Assembly: GCF_000738435.1 (NCBI RefSeq)
Contig: NZ_CP003984.1
Location: 930,001-994,000, forward strand
DNA length: 64,000 nucleotides
From: Planktomarina temperata RCA23
GTDB taxonomy: Bacteria > Pseudomonadota > Alphaproteobacteria > Rhodobacterales > Rhodobacteraceae
Direction of reading: 5' to 3'
Shown here: positions 19,424 through 28,925 of the stretch, piece by piece
How the letters are laid out: the number at the start of each line of letters is the position of its first letter
Numbering within the stretch: the first letter of the stretch is position 1
The notes under the pieces: generated by a model
Seen by the model: only the letters and a program-made list of their open reading frames with translations
What the model was told of the DNA's origin: nothing
The model's database searches: none
Program-made: the position numbers and the translations under genes

Positions 19424-21070
19424 TCATTTGCCCTTGATAGACACAGCATCAGCTTTGATCATATCCGCTGCTTTTTCTGCGATCATAATGGTTGGTGCAT
19501 TCGTATTTCCGGAGATTAACTCTGGCATGATGGAGGCATCAACCACGCGTAAATTATGAATGCCATACACGCGAAGTCTACTGTCGACCACGTCGCCCGC
19601 ATCCGGGCTTGGCCCCATGCGGCAGGTTGATACGGGATGATAGAGCGTGACGCCCGTTGCGAGCGCATAGCTCAGCAGATCCGCATCGCTCAATCTATCA
19701 ATCCCTGGGGCAATCTCACGATCAACCCACTGTGACATTATTGGGGTTGCCATGAGATCGCGCGCAATTTTCATACCGGCGATATGCACGGATTGATCTC
19801 TTTGATCCTCTAAGTAATTCGGGACGATAAGCGGCGCGTCTGACGGGTTTGGCGATTGAATATGCACATGACCGCGACTGAAGGGGCGCAATTGGCAAGG
19901 TCCAATCGTCAGGCCTGGAAAGCGGTCAAACACCCGTTCCGCTGGATTTTCAAAACTTGCATTTGCGATATGATACTGAATATCTGGCCGTGGTTGTGAG
20001 GGATCCGATTTCACAAATCCCGCCAGCATTCCCGCCGGGAGCGACAGCGTGCCTCTGCGGGTCAAGCCAAACCGCAAGATTTCACCCAAAAGGCGCAGCC
20101 CCCTAGAATTTTTGTTGATAGAAAGATCCGCAGATAGCTGCCACGACAGGCGGGAAATATAATGGTCGGACAGATGCTCTCCTACGCCGCTGAGCGGATG
20201 AGTGACAGCGAGGCCGTGTTTTTGCAAAATTTTTGGATCGCCAATGCCGGACAATTCGAGCAGCTGCGGGGATTGTATGGCACCGGCGGATAGAATGACC
20301 TCGCGGGTTGCCTGCAAGTTTTGCCTCCGCCCGCTGCGAAAGACATGCACGCCGCGCGCCGTTTTGTTGTGGTCAATATCGAGGCCAATGACCTGACATT
20401 TGGTCAGAACCGTCAGATTGGAACGGCGCCGAACCGGTGCGAGATAGGCCTTTTTTGCGGAAAATCGTAACCCGTGGCTTTGCGTCAATTGGTAGTAGCC
20501 AAACCCTTCTTGCGTCTGGCCATTATAGTCGGCGTTTATCGGAAATTGCAAAGACTGGGCCGACTCCATAAGCCGGTCCAATATGGGATATGTCGAGCGA
20601 ATAGCGTTGACTTTTAAAGGCCCATCAGCGCCGCGAAATTGCATGTCTTTTGGCTCCTGCAAAGATGCAATTTGGCAATTTTCGGATTTCTTGAAGTAAG
20701 GCAAAACGTCCAAATAGGACCAGCCAGCGTTGCCCCGCGCCGCCCAAGCGTCATAATCTTCCGCTTGACCGCGCACATAGAGCATCGCGTTGATAGCAGA
20801 AGACCCGCCCAGAACTTTGCCCCGCGGCATCGCAATTTTTCGATCCGCCGTGCGTGCATCTGGCGCAGTGTCGAACATCCAATTCACCTTTGGATCGACC
20901 ATGGTTTTGATATAGCCGGCGGGTATATGGATCAGCGGATTCCAATCCTCGCCCCCAGCTTCAACCAATGTGACATGCACATTGGGGTTTTCGCTCAAAC
21001 GGTTGGCCAAGACGCAGCCAGCCGATCCCCCGCCAACAATGATGTAGTCTGTTTGCACGTCATATTCCAA
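19424..21070 (-). CDS. GMC-family oxidoreductase (choline dehydrogenase-like)
   Basis: FAD-dependent alcohol dehydrogenase/oxidase of 548 residues. The N-terminal dinucleotide fold is YIIVGGGSAGCVLANRLSE, followed by the first GMC signature around GKVLGGSSAINAMLYVRGQ and the second at GAIQSPQLLELSGIG. The C-terminal active-site region has YHPVSTCRMG and the conserved histidine/asparagine pair (SGNTNAPTIMIAEKAADMI). Relatives are often labelled choline or alcohol dehydrogenase; the real substrate is not readable. It stands alone, with no bet genes beside it. Confidence 0.88.
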   Translation of the reverse strand: MEYDVQTDYIIVGGGSAGCVLANRLSENPNVHVTLVEAGGEDWNPLIHIPAGYIKTMVDPKVNWMFDTAPDARTADRKIAMPRGKVLGGSSAINAMLYVRGQAEDYDAWAARGNAGWSYLDVLPYFKKSENCQIASLQEPKDMQFRGADGPLKVNAIRSTYPILDRLMESAQSLQFPINADYNGQTQEGFGYYQLTQSHGLRFSAKKAYLAPVRRRSNLTVLTKCQVIGLDIDHNKTARGVHVFRSGRRQNLQATREVILSAGAIQSPQLLELSGIGDPKILQKHGLAVTHPLSGVGEHLSDHYISRLSWQLSADLSINKNSRGLRLLGEILRFGLTRRGTLSLPAGMLAGFVKSDPSQPRPDIQYHIANASFENPAERVFDRFPGLTIGPCQLRPFSRGHVHIQSPNPSDAPLIVPNYLEDQRDQSVHIAGMKIARDLMATPIMSQWVDREIAPGIDRLSDADLLSYALATGVTLYHPVSTCRMGPSPDAGDVVDSRLRVYGIHNLRVVDASIMPELISGNTNAPTIMIAEKAADMIKADAVSIKGK

Positions 21071-21293
21071 ATCTGTCGATCGCTACCGAATTAAAGACAC
21101 AGTCCAGTTTAAACCCATTGGATACAAATAGGCGATACATAAATAATAAGGTTATAAGGTTGAAAAGCGCGCCCGCTTCGCCAGTGATTTAAACCTTAGA
21201 GCTGAGATTTATTTTACCAGTTAGCTATTTCTATTCTATCAAAAAAAGGCAGGAGCGCTTAAGCTGGTTCCAACTTTCATGGACGGGACAAAA

Positions 21294-21830
21294 ATGGCGC
21301 AAAAATCTACGATCTATAAAGCCGAACTCTCCGTTTCTGATATGGATCGCCATTACTACGAAACCCACAAGCTTACGGTGGCGAAGCATCCTTCCGAAAC
21401 CTATGAGCGTATGATGCTGCGCTTGCTTGCCTTTGCATTGCACGCAAGCGAACGTCTGGAGTTTTCCAAAGGCATTTCCACCGATGACGAACCGGACCTT
21501 TGGGAAAAAAGCTTGAATGGTGAGACAGATCTATGGATTGCGCTCGGGTTGCCCAGCGAGAAACTTCTTCGGCAATCCTGTGGCAAAGCTAAGACCGTCA
21601 TCATCTATTCTTACGGTGGAAAATCTGCCGAAGTGTGGTGGGATAAAGTTCAAAACGGCACCACAAGATTCAAAAACCTAAGTGTCATGAATATGTCAGA
21701 AACCAATTGTGCCCAATTGGGGGATCTGGCCAGCCGTTCCATGCAGTTGCAAGTGAATATTCAAGACGGGGATGTCATGGTAAGTGTGGGGGACACTATG
21801 CTCTATGTCACACCGAGTAGGTGGAAATAG
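21294..21830 (+). CDS. YaeQ family protein
   Basis: A 178-residue relative of E. coli YaeQ, whose fold resembles PD-(D/E)XK nucleases but whose role is unsettled. The match runs from end to end: STIYKAELSVSDMDRHYYE, HPSETYERMMLRLLAFAL, GISTDDEPDLWEKSLNGE and LWIALGLPSEK. ATG at 21294 gives the usual N-terminus; an in-frame ATG at 21279 is less likely. Monocistronic by appearance. Confidence 0.9.
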   Translation: MAQKSTIYKAELSVSDMDRHYYETHKLTVAKHPSETYERMMLRLLAFALHASERLEFSKGISTDDEPDLWEKSLNGETDLWIALGLPSEKLLRQSCGKAKTVIIYSYGGKSAEVWWDKVQNGTTRFKNLSVMNMSETNCAQLGDLASRSMQLQVNIQDGDVMVSVGDTMLYVTPSRWK

Positions 21831-21905
21831 CGTTTTTAATTTGAGATCTAGCTTCTCTGGTCCCCAATATCTTGCAGCGCGCGTATTGTTCTGTCCAATG
21901 TTCGG

Positions 21906-22316
21906 CTATTTCGGAGGAGGCGTTTTCTCAAAGCTTGGCAGACCCTTTGGGATCTGATGAAAGGGCTGCTTGTCTACACAATAAATTGCGGATTGCGGCT
22001 GAAACCATGAGTGATCATCTAACGTACCAATTTTTAAAACCAACATGCCGGGTCGAGGCGGGCTTTTGACGCAGATGTGAGTTCCGCAATTGCCGCAAAA
22101 ATATCGAACACGGGGCTCGTTTAAATCGCTTCTTGCGAAGGTTTTGAGTTCACCGCTTATGACCATAAACGTGTTTTCGGAAATCACAATTGAGGCATTG
22201 GGTTCACCGCCTGAAAGATAACGGCATTCCCTACAATGACATAAAATTTGCGCATGTATTGGCTCCTTAAACTCAAACTCAATATCTCCGCAATAACATC
22301 TGCCCCTATGTTTCAT
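21906..22316 (-). CDS. GFA family protein (CENP-V/GFA zinc fold)
   Basis: A small zinc protein of 136 residues. The cysteines sit as in the GFA (glutathione-dependent formaldehyde-activating enzyme) family: CYCGDIEFEF near the N-terminus, CHCRECRYLSGG, and FCGNCGTHICV. Most members are not known to act on formaldehyde, so the name should be taken as a fold label. It lies on the same strand just downstream of a possible frameshifted small gene. Confidence 0.9.
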   Translation of the reverse strand: MKHRGRCYCGDIEFEFKEPIHAQILCHCRECRYLSGGEPNASIVISENTFMVISGELKTFARSDLNEPRVRYFCGNCGTHICVKSPPRPGMLVLKIGTLDDHSWFQPQSAIYCVDKQPFHQIPKGLPSFEKTPPPK

Positions 22317-22327
22317 CTCTACCGCCT

Positions 22328-22529
22328 TTACCCGTTTTGGTGCTGTAACTCTTGCACCATCTCATAAAATACCCAAGAAAAATCTGGTTCCTGATGATAA
22401 GGTTTGCAGATAACCTCAAACCAGACCTAATATTTTATGACGCAATTGGGGTTGGATCGAGATTGTACCCGTACGCTCTATTGAACCGTCTAGGATCGTA
22501 TACTGCGCTGTATCGACGCCAATAGTCAT
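22328..22529 (-). pseudogene. Possible small gene broken by a frameshift
   Basis: An ATG at 22529 overlaps the stop of the upstream DMT gene (ATGA), a usual sign of coupled translation, and opens a 37-codon frame containing DTAQYTILDGSIERTG that ends at a TGA near 22416. A second frame, open from 22426 to the TAA at 22328, reads VWFEVICKPYHQEPDFSWVF and then YEMVQELQHQNG, which looks protein-like. Joined by a one-base shift near 22420 they would give about 68 residues. I do not recognise the family, and chance is possible. Confidence 0.3.
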
Positions 22530-23443
22530 GGGGAGGTGATTGGCGGGGGTTTTCTTCTCTTGCCTGAGAGGGCATTGCCCGCAATCGCTGCAAGCAAAAC
22601 CATTCCGCCGATTAGCGTGTTCAGACTTGCGGTTTCGCCGAGAAATAACCAAACCCAAATTGGACCCAATAGGACTTCGGCGAGCGACAATAAGGCAAGT
22701 TCTGCGGCGGGCAGGCTGCGAGAGCCTAACGTATATAGGATGAGACCGGCCCCAACTTGAAACACCCCCATTCCCATTGATATCACGCCATCGTTCGGGC
22801 TCAAAATGAGTGGGAGCTGAAGGCTGAGGCAGATGACAAGGGTAATAATGATTGCAAAGAGGCCTGACAGAAACACTGCGGGCAGCATTTCGCCCGTTCG
22901 ACCCCAGCGCAATGCGACTGTGAAAATAGCGAAGCCAAAGGCCGATCCGAGCGCCGCTAAACTGCCCTTAATCGCAACGCTGCCGGACTTGTCTGCAACC
23001 ATGACTGCGATTCCGGCAATAGCAATGACAATCGCAATCCAGGTTGCAAGGCGTACGCGTTCGCGCAGAACAACCCATCCCAGCACGGCCGCCATAAACG
23101 GGGCTGTTGCAAATAAAAGCATGGCATTTGCGACCGAAGTATTTTGTATGGAGTAAATACCGCCAGAATACGCTGCGACCAGTGAAAGTCCGGCTATGAT
23201 GACCGGATAGCCAATGCGTCGAATTTGAGCAAAAGGGCTTTCGCCTGAGCGAATTTTAATAAGCACGTAAAGAAACAGCGACATGCTTACCGACCGATAA
23301 AGTAAGATCTGCCAAACAAAGGCATCTTCGATCATGCGAATTCCGAGCCCGACTGTCGACCATAGAATTCCCGCTGCGAAAACGAAAAATACGCCATATT
23401 TGTGAGCATCTGCACGAACCGGAGTTGAGGATAGGATTGTCAT
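22526..23443 (-). CDS. EamA/DMT-family transporter
   Basis: A 305-residue polytopic membrane protein with two EamA halves (ATAPFMAAVLGWVVLRERVR at the end of the first, LALLSLAEVLLGPIWVWLFL in the second). The conserved glutamate of the ELALLSLAEVLLGP motif is present. ATG at 23443 is favoured over an upstream TTG at 23473. The substrate is unknown; a small broken ORF follows with overlapping stop and start. Confidence 0.86.
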   Translation of the reverse strand: MTILSSTPVRADAHKYGVFFVFAAGILWSTVGLGIRMIEDAFVWQILLYRSVSMSLFLYVLIKIRSGESPFAQIRRIGYPVIIAGLSLVAAYSGGIYSIQNTSVANAMLLFATAPFMAAVLGWVVLRERVRLATWIAIVIAIAGIAVMVADKSGSVAIKGSLAALGSAFGFAIFTVALRWGRTGEMLPAVFLSGLFAIIITLVICLSLQLPLILSPNDGVISMGMGVFQVGAGLILYTLGSRSLPAAELALLSLAEVLLGPIWVWLFLGETASLNTLIGGMVLLAAIAGNALSGKRRKPPPITSP

Positions 23444-23473
23444 TTTAGGGCCGATTAAAAAATGGTATTTCAA

Positions 23474-23802
23474 CCTAGGTTAGCTTTTTAATCACAGTCT
23501 TGGCCCGTCAAATGCGACACTGCAAGAGATATAGTGAAGGGCTGGTTTGAAGCGGGCTTGTTTAAGATTGCCAATGACCTCGCTTGAACTTTTGAGCACA
23601 TACGGGGACGGCTGCACAAGGGCATGGTGGTGACTTGGTCGCCCCCCCATAGGGGTAAATTTTTTATAATGGGGCTGTACATTTTTAGGAAAATCCGAAA
23701 AAGAGGCCTATCGTTTTGATAGATTGATAAATAAGCGCCGATATTGGGGCAGATAATATTATCCGTGATGCAGATTTTGGCGTGCGGTCCTAGGAGTTTT
23801 GA
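23474..23802. other. Intergenic region upstream of ugd
   Basis: About 330 bp between divergent genes. A TATAAT sits at 23665-23670 after a CCCCCCATAGGGG stretch, but no good -35 box is spaced to it. Short protein-like frames are present on both strands and could not be identified. A TAGGAG ribosome site lies just before the ugd start. Confidence 0.4.
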
Positions 23803-24969
23803 TTGAGAATTGCCGTTGCTGGGCTTGGCTATGTTGGATTAACCAACGCCGTTCTGCTTGCCCAAAATAATCCAGTTATTGCCTTGGATATTGATGCTGC
23901 TCGGGTGGAATTGGTCAATGCGCGCCAATCCCCAATTGCCGATCCAGAGCTAGAAGAATTCTTGAGAAATCGCGCGTTGGACCTTAGCGCCACGGTGGAT
24001 GCGCAGCGTGCCTATAGTCAGGCAGATTATGTCATCGTGGCCACGCCCACCAATTATGATCCGCTCACACATTTCTTTGACACCTCCTCTGTGGAAGCGG
24101 TGATTGAGCAAGTGAGCGCGATCAACCCGTCTGCGGTGATCGTAATCAAATCAACCATTCCTGTGGGGTTTGTGGAGCAAGCGCGGGCAAGGTTTGCCTC
24201 TAATAACATAATTTTTTCGCCGGAATTTTTGCGCGAAGGCCGGGCTCTTTTTGACAATTTGCACCCCTCGCGGATCATTGTCGGTGAGAGGTCTGAGCGG
24301 GCCAAGGTATTTGCCAATTTACTCTTGGAGGGCGCGCAAACGCGCGAGGTGCCTTTGCTCTTCACGGATGCGCAGGAGGCGGAAGCGATCAAACTCTTTG
24401 CCAATAGCTATTTGGCCATGCGGGTTGGTTTTTTTAATGAGCTGGACAGCTATGCCATGGCGCGCGATCTGCAGACACGCCAGATCATTGACGGCGTCTG
24501 CCTCGATCCGCGCATTGGGAGCCATTATAACAACCCGTCTTTTGGCTATGGCGGGTATTGCTTGCCGAAGGATAGCAAGCAATTGTTCGCCAATTTTGCC
24601 CAGGTCCCGCAAAATCTCATTCGAGCGATTGTGGATGCCAATGACACTCGGAAGACGTTCCTGGCCGAGAAAATTGTGGAGCGCGCGCCCAAAACAGTTG
24701 GGGTGTTCCGTTTGGTGATGAAGACAGGGTCTGACAATTACCGCGAGTCGGCGATCCAAGGGATTATGGATCGGTTGAAGGCGCGGAATGTTGAGGTGAT
24801 CATCTACGAGCCAACGCTGTCAGTTGGGCGGTTTGACGGCGCGCGTGTGGAGCCTGATTTGGTGGCCTTTAAGGCGCAATCAGACGTCATATTGGCAAAT
24901 AGAGCCGATGCCACCCTGGCCGATGTTGAGGATAAACTGTTCACCCGCGATGTGTACGGCATTGATTGA
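23803..24969 (+). CDS. ugd: UDP-glucose 6-dehydrogenase
   Basis: NAD-dependent oxidation of UDP-glucose to UDP-glucuronate for surface polysaccharide. The 388-residue protein follows E. coli Ugd from end to end. The NAD site is [18 protein letters not shown], the catalytic cysteine is in [15 protein letters not shown], and [29 protein letters not shown] and [18 protein letters not shown] are family landmarks. The start is TTG at 23803, placed by TAGGAG upstream; no ATG fits. Confidence 0.95.
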   Translation: MRIAVAGLGYVGLTNAVLLAQNNPVIALDIDAARVELVNARQSPIADPELEEFLRNRALDLSATVDAQRAYSQADYVIVATPTNYDPLTHFFDTSSVEAVIEQVSAINPSAVIVIKSTIPVGFVEQARARFASNNIIFSPEFLREGRALFDNLHPSRIIVGERSERAKVFANLLLEGAQTREVPLLFTDAQEAEAIKLFANSYLAMRVGFFNELDSYAMARDLQTRQIIDGVCLDPRIGSHYNNPSFGYGGYCLPKDSKQLFANFAQVPQNLIRAIVDANDTRKTFLAEKIVERAPKTVGVFRLVMKTGSDNYRESAIQGIMDRLKARNVEVIIYEPTLSVGRFDGARVEPDLVAFKAQSDVILANRADATLADVEDKLFTRDVYGID

Positions 24970-25120
24970 TTGGTCTTTGGATCAATTGCTGAACAACAGC
25001 CGTATTGAGGCGGTGGGTGTCTCAACCGATGATGAAGAGATTTATGCCCACACCCGCGCCAAAAACACGGTTGATATCGGCCGTCGCCCCGCAGAGCTTT
25101 GCACTGATACGGCGCCAAAA
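24962..25120 (+). pseudogene. Fragment of an acylneuraminate cytidylyltransferase
   Basis: A frame that overlaps the end of ugd encodes [20 protein letters not shown] followed by STDDEEIYAHTRA and RRPAELCTDTAP. These match the inner region of NeuA-type CMP-sialic acid synthetases (the VSTDdeeIa and RPaeLa-D-ta motifs). The N-terminal nucleotide-binding motif and the C-terminal half are missing. The next 250 bp (25121-25372) give only short frames I could not place. Confidence 0.6.
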
Positions 25121-25372
25121 TGGCCAGTTTGGCAACATTCACGGGCCGCTGCTGAAGAAAATTGGTCAAGTTTCGGTCTTTGTTGACCTTGATGGCACCG
25201 CGCCGCAAGTCCGGAAAAATCCAGTTTCTCACAGAGACCCGCTGCAATGGCTTCACGGGTTGGACACTCGATGGTGCTGTCATTGGGGCCGATGATAACA
25301 GGCTTTTTTAGGCAGATCCCCCACATCACGCGCAAGCTCATAGGTATTTTCTGCAAGATTACGTCACGCGCT

Positions 25373-26644
25373 TTAAGGACTGATCCGTTCGAGCAGCTGG
25401 CCTGTCAAATCGTCCAGCTTGGCCTGGCAATCCGTTTGTAAGCGTTCAAATCCTTCAAGTCCCCGCGCTGCGGGCACCTGCAGCGCCGCATAGAGATCTT
25501 CGGGTCGCGGGGTAAGGGTGGCCGCTTGCGCTGCGTTGAGGGCGGCATAATCGGCCGCAAAATTGGCCACCCGTGGGCCGTGCATTACGGCACAGCCCAA
25601 TTGCAGAGCCTCCCAAGGGTTATGCCCTTCCACTGCGCAAAAACTGCCCCCGATCAGCGCGTGATCGCTACAGGCATACCAAAGCCCCATTTCAGAAAAC
25701 GTATCGGCGAGATAGACTTGCGTCTGAGTATCTGGCGCTTCGCCCTGGCTGCGTTGCGCATGACGCAGGCCCGAAAGTTTGGCCAAAATTTCCTTGCGGC
25801 GGTCTGGAAACCGGGGGGCAAGGATGAGCAAATGCGATCCGCCTTGCTCTACAACCTGCCTTTGCACCTGCAGGGCGATATCTTCGTCTGCCGCATGGCA
25901 AGACGCGGCAAGCCAAATCGGGCGCTCACCGATTTGCTCCAAAAATGCCTGTTTTGCGGCGGATGTATAGGCCAGCGGTGGGCAATGGGGCTTAAGGGAG
26001 CCGCCAATTTGAATGTCCTGCCTTTGTGACAGTTCGGCCACTGCAGCGGCGCTTTGGGCCTCTTGAGCGGAGATCAGATCAAATTTCTGATAAAGGGCCC
26101 GAAACAAGATCCGAGCCATGCGTTTGCGCCGAAAAGAGCTGGGCGCCATGCGCAGGTTGATCAGCGCTTGTGGGATGCGCCGGCGGGCGGTCTCTACCAC
26201 CAGACCAGGCCAAATGTCTTGTTCTGACCACAACGCCAGATCTGGCCGCCAATGATCTAGAAATCGACGATTGTAGAGTGGCGTGTCCAGGGGCAGAAAT
26301 TGGTGCAGGGTTCGAGGCGGAAGATTTTTCTCAAAAGTTTCCGCTGAGGCCAGAGTTGTTGAGGTCACCAAGAAATGCAGCTCTGGCCGGGCTGCGTGAA
26401 GCGCCGCGATCAGGCCGCGCAGGGCCATGACCTCGCCCAGCCCCACAGCGTTGATCCAGACCAACTGCCCTTGGGGCCGCGGCTGGCAAGCATGGCCAAG
26501 TTTTTCGCGCCAACGCTTAGGGTGTTCTTTGGCGTTGTTTTTCCGGCGCTTAAGATGCCAAGGCAAAATAGGGGTGATGAGGGCCGTGGCCCCTTGGTAC
26601 ATCGCTAAGCTGATGCGGCCGAAGAGATTAGGACGCAATGTCAT
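25373..26644 (-). CDS. waaA: 3-deoxy-D-manno-octulosonic acid (Kdo) transferase
   Basis: GT30 glycosyltransferase of 423 residues that adds Kdo to lipid A precursor at the inner membrane. The N-terminal membrane anchor lies near residues 10-30. The catalytic glutamate is in WINAVGLGEVMALRGL, where most relatives have AxSVGE. Nucleotide-site landmarks are ILAPRFPDRRKEI and GGSFCAVEGHNPWEALQLG. It overlaps the neuC-like gene upstream by 17 bp. Its place among sialic-acid-type genes suggests a role in surface glycan, perhaps as a second copy beside a housekeeping waaA. Confidence 0.88.
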   Translation of the reverse strand: MTLRPNLFGRISLAMYQGATALITPILPWHLKRRKNNAKEHPKRWREKLGHACQPRPQGQLVWINAVGLGEVMALRGLIAALHAARPELHFLVTSTTLASAETFEKNLPPRTLHQFLPLDTPLYNRRFLDHWRPDLALWSEQDIWPGLVVETARRRIPQALINLRMAPSSFRRKRMARILFRALYQKFDLISAQEAQSAAAVAELSQRQDIQIGGSLKPHCPPLAYTSAAKQAFLEQIGERPIWLAASCHAADEDIALQVQRQVVEQGGSHLLILAPRFPDRRKEILAKLSGLRHAQRSQGEAPDTQTQVYLADTFSEMGLWYACSDHALIGGSFCAVEGHNPWEALQLGCAVMHGPRVANFAADYAALNAAQAATLTPRPEDLYAALQVPAARGLEGFERLQTDCQAKLDDLTGQLLERISP

Positions 26645-27788
26645 GGAATTGTTTTTGCATGGATCTTTGCCAAAACGCCTCAGAATTCAGCAGGGTGATG
26701 AAATGCTCGGTTGCATTGCCATCGCCAAATTCAGCGCCGCGGGCAAAGCGTTTGTGCCAATTGGTTTCAATAAATTGCAAAATTCCCTGCATGTCTGAGG
26801 CGGGGAGCTTGGAGATGGATGGACCGAAGGCACGATCCGTTTGCCGCGTGCCCACGTCAAGAGAGGCAACCCCCAAAAATGGCGCCTCGCGCACCCCCGC
26901 AGAAGAGTTGCCAACCAGACAGCCGGCGTTGCGCAAAAGCTCTGAAAACCTGCCAAAGCGCATGGATGGGATAATTTGAAACTGCGATCTTGGCAGGGTT
27001 TCCAGGACTTTGAGGATGCCTTCTGAACCGGGATCATTATTGGGCTTTATCACGACGAAATATTTGCCGCTGGCTTGTAAGGCTGCACATAAGTCCTGGG
27101 CCTGCTGGCCCATGGTGGCAGCTTCGGATGTGACGGGGTGCAAAATGCAAATGCCATAATCCGCTGTGCGGATCTCGTAATGGCTCAAGACATCTTGCAA
27201 GGTAAAGCCAGAGGGCTGGCCGTGAATGTCCAGTTCAGGCGAGCCGATCACATGAATAGAGCTGTCATCCTCCCCCAAAGCCTGCACGCGGCGGGCTGCG
27301 GTTTGGGAGCTGACAAAGTGGCAATAGGCCAGTTTGGAATTGCAGTGACGCAGAATTTCATCAATGGTTCCAGAAACTTCGCCACCTTCGATATGGGCGC
27401 ATTTCACATAGTTTGTCGCGCATACGAGAGCGCAGGCGAGGGCCTCCACCCGATCCCCATGCACCAGCACGAGATCCGGCTTGTCTTCCATAATAAAGTC
27501 AGAAAATCCGAGCATGGTCTTGGCTAGGATCACGTCTTGCGGATCACCGGGCCTTTGGTTGACAAATTCATGGACTGAAGCCCCCGCAAGGCGGTTTACT
27601 TCGATTTTGGTGAGACCATAGCTTTCCAGCATATGCATGCCGGTGACGAAAAAAGAGACTGAAAACCCATCCGCAATCGCGGCTTTGGCCAGCGGTTCGA
27701 TTTTTCCGAAATCGGCCCGTGTTCCGGTGACAAAGAGAAGGCGCTGTTTTTGGATCATAAGGCTCAATACTCTAAATCGCGCGACCAT
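26628..27788 (-). CDS. neuC: UDP-N-acetylglucosamine 2-epimerase (hydrolysing), NeuC family
   Basis: Releases an N-acetylated hexosamine from its UDP-sugar while inverting C2, the first step to nonulosonic (sialic-like) acids. The 386-residue protein has VTGTRADFGKIEPLAKA at the start, LVLVHGDRVEALACALVCA, the active-site region HIEGGEVSGTIDEILRHCNS, and GNSSAGVREAPFLGV. These are the standard NeuC/WecB motifs, the HIEGGEVSGTID form being that of the NeuC/LegG group. An in-frame ATG at 27758 may be the true start. Confidence 0.88.
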   Translation of the reverse strand: MVARFRVLSLMIQKQRLLFVTGTRADFGKIEPLAKAAIADGFSVSFFVTGMHMLESYGLTKIEVNRLAGASVHEFVNQRPGDPQDVILAKTMLGFSDFIMEDKPDLVLVHGDRVEALACALVCATNYVKCAHIEGGEVSGTIDEILRHCNSKLAYCHFVSSQTAARRVQALGEDDSSIHVIGSPELDIHGQPSGFTLQDVLSHYEIRTADYGICILHPVTSEAATMGQQAQDLCAALQASGKYFVVIKPNNDPGSEGILKVLETLPRSQFQIIPSMRFGRFSELLRNAGCLVGNSSAGVREAPFLGVASLDVGTRQTDRAFGPSISKLPASDMQGILQFIETNWHKRFARGAEFGDGNATEHFITLLNSEAFWQRSMQKQFHDIAS

Positions 27789-27814
27789 AAAAGACGTGCG
27801 GTAGGGGCGCGGGG

Positions 27815-28846
27815 CTAATCAGTCAAATCGCTCCAGGTCAGTTGGTCGTTTCGGTTGACCGGCCGGGTGAGGCATTTGCCCAAAACACTGTCAAATTCAA
27901 AGCCAGGGATTTCGCCATTACCGGGCCGACGGGCCCAGATATCTTGCTCCGTGATGCGGTGGCCCTTGGGCAAATCTTTGTCGGCAACAATGCTAGCCCG
28001 GGCGAAGCGGTAGACATCTTCCTCCGGTCCGGTGCGGTGTTTGGGATTGTGCAGCGCGGTGTGGATTTCCTGCGACCGATCGATCAGGTGGCGCAACTCG
28101 GAAGGGTCCATCGAACAGGCGATATCGGGTCCTTTTCGGTAGCGGCTGTCCGTATAATGACGTTCCAAAATTGAGGCGCCCAAAGCCACTGAGGCCAAAG
28201 CCATTTCCGGGCCAATGGAGTGATCGGAAAAGCCAATAATGGCATTGGGAAAAGCCGCTTTAAGATCGCTCACGCCCCGCAGAGAGACAATTTCCGGTGG
28301 CGAGGGGTAGAGATTGGTGCACTCCAACAGCGCATAATCGACGCCGGAGTCTTCAAGAATTTGAACGCTTTGGCGAATCGTCTCAATCGTCTGCATGCCC
28401 GTGGACAGGATCACCGGCTTACCTTTTTTGGCAATGTGTCGGATCAGTGGCAGATTATCTGCCTCGCCCGAGCCAATTTTGAATCCAGGCACGCCAATTT
28501 CTTCGAGAAAGTCCGAGGCCGCGCGTGAGAAAGGGGTGGATAGGTAGATCAAACCGAGATCTTCCGTATAGGCCTTGAGGGCAATTTCATCGTCTTTGGA
28601 CAGGGCGCAGCTGGCCATCACATCCCAAATCGACATATCTGCATTGGGAGGGAAAATCTGCTTGGCGGCCTCTGTCATCTCATCTTCGACAAAATGCGTC
28701 TGATGTTTGATGCACTCGCAGCCCGAGCGCGCGGCCAGCTCCACCATATGTTTGGCCACCGCAAGATCACCTCCATGGTTGATACCAATTTCTGCAATCA
28801 CCAATGGCTTTTCATTGGGTCCTATTTTTCGATGTCCGATTTGCAT
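27815..28846 (-). CDS. neuB: N-acetylneuraminate/nonulosonate synthase, NeuB family
   Basis: Condenses phosphoenolpyruvate with an N-acylated hexose to make a nine-carbon acid sugar. An NeuB TIM-barrel (residues 10-265, with VIAEIGINHGGDLAVAKHM, KIGSGEADNLPLIRHIAKKG and IGFSDHSIGPEMALASVALG) is followed by an antifreeze-like SAF domain (about 285-340, IVADKDLPKGHRITEQDIWA). The frame is open 69 codons further upstream, but ATG at 28846 with GGAG before it gives the normal 343-residue protein. Legionaminate or a related product is possible. Confidence 0.9.
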   Translation of the reverse strand: MQIGHRKIGPNEKPLVIAEIGINHGGDLAVAKHMVELAARSGCECIKHQTHFVEDEMTEAAKQIFPPNADMSIWDVMASCALSKDDEIALKAYTEDLGLIYLSTPFSRAASDFLEEIGVPGFKIGSGEADNLPLIRHIAKKGKPVILSTGMQTIETIRQSVQILEDSGVDYALLECTNLYPSPPEIVSLRGVSDLKAAFPNAIIGFSDHSIGPEMALASVALGASILERHYTDSRYRKGPDIACSMDPSELRHLIDRSQEIHTALHNPKHRTGPEEDVYRFARASIVADKDLPKGHRITEQDIWARRPGNGEIPGFEFDSVLGKCLTRPVNRNDQLTWSDLTD

Positions 28847-28925
28847 GTGCCGCTCCGGTGAAACTTGCCGCAACTTAGACCGAAGCCCGGGTAAGGTGAA
28901 GTCAAAACCACTCTTGAGCGGGTTG

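Noticed and set aside
23488-23682. 64-codon minus-strand ORF upstream of ugd
   Set aside because: No recognisable family, poor ribosome site and unusual composition; treated as intergenic.
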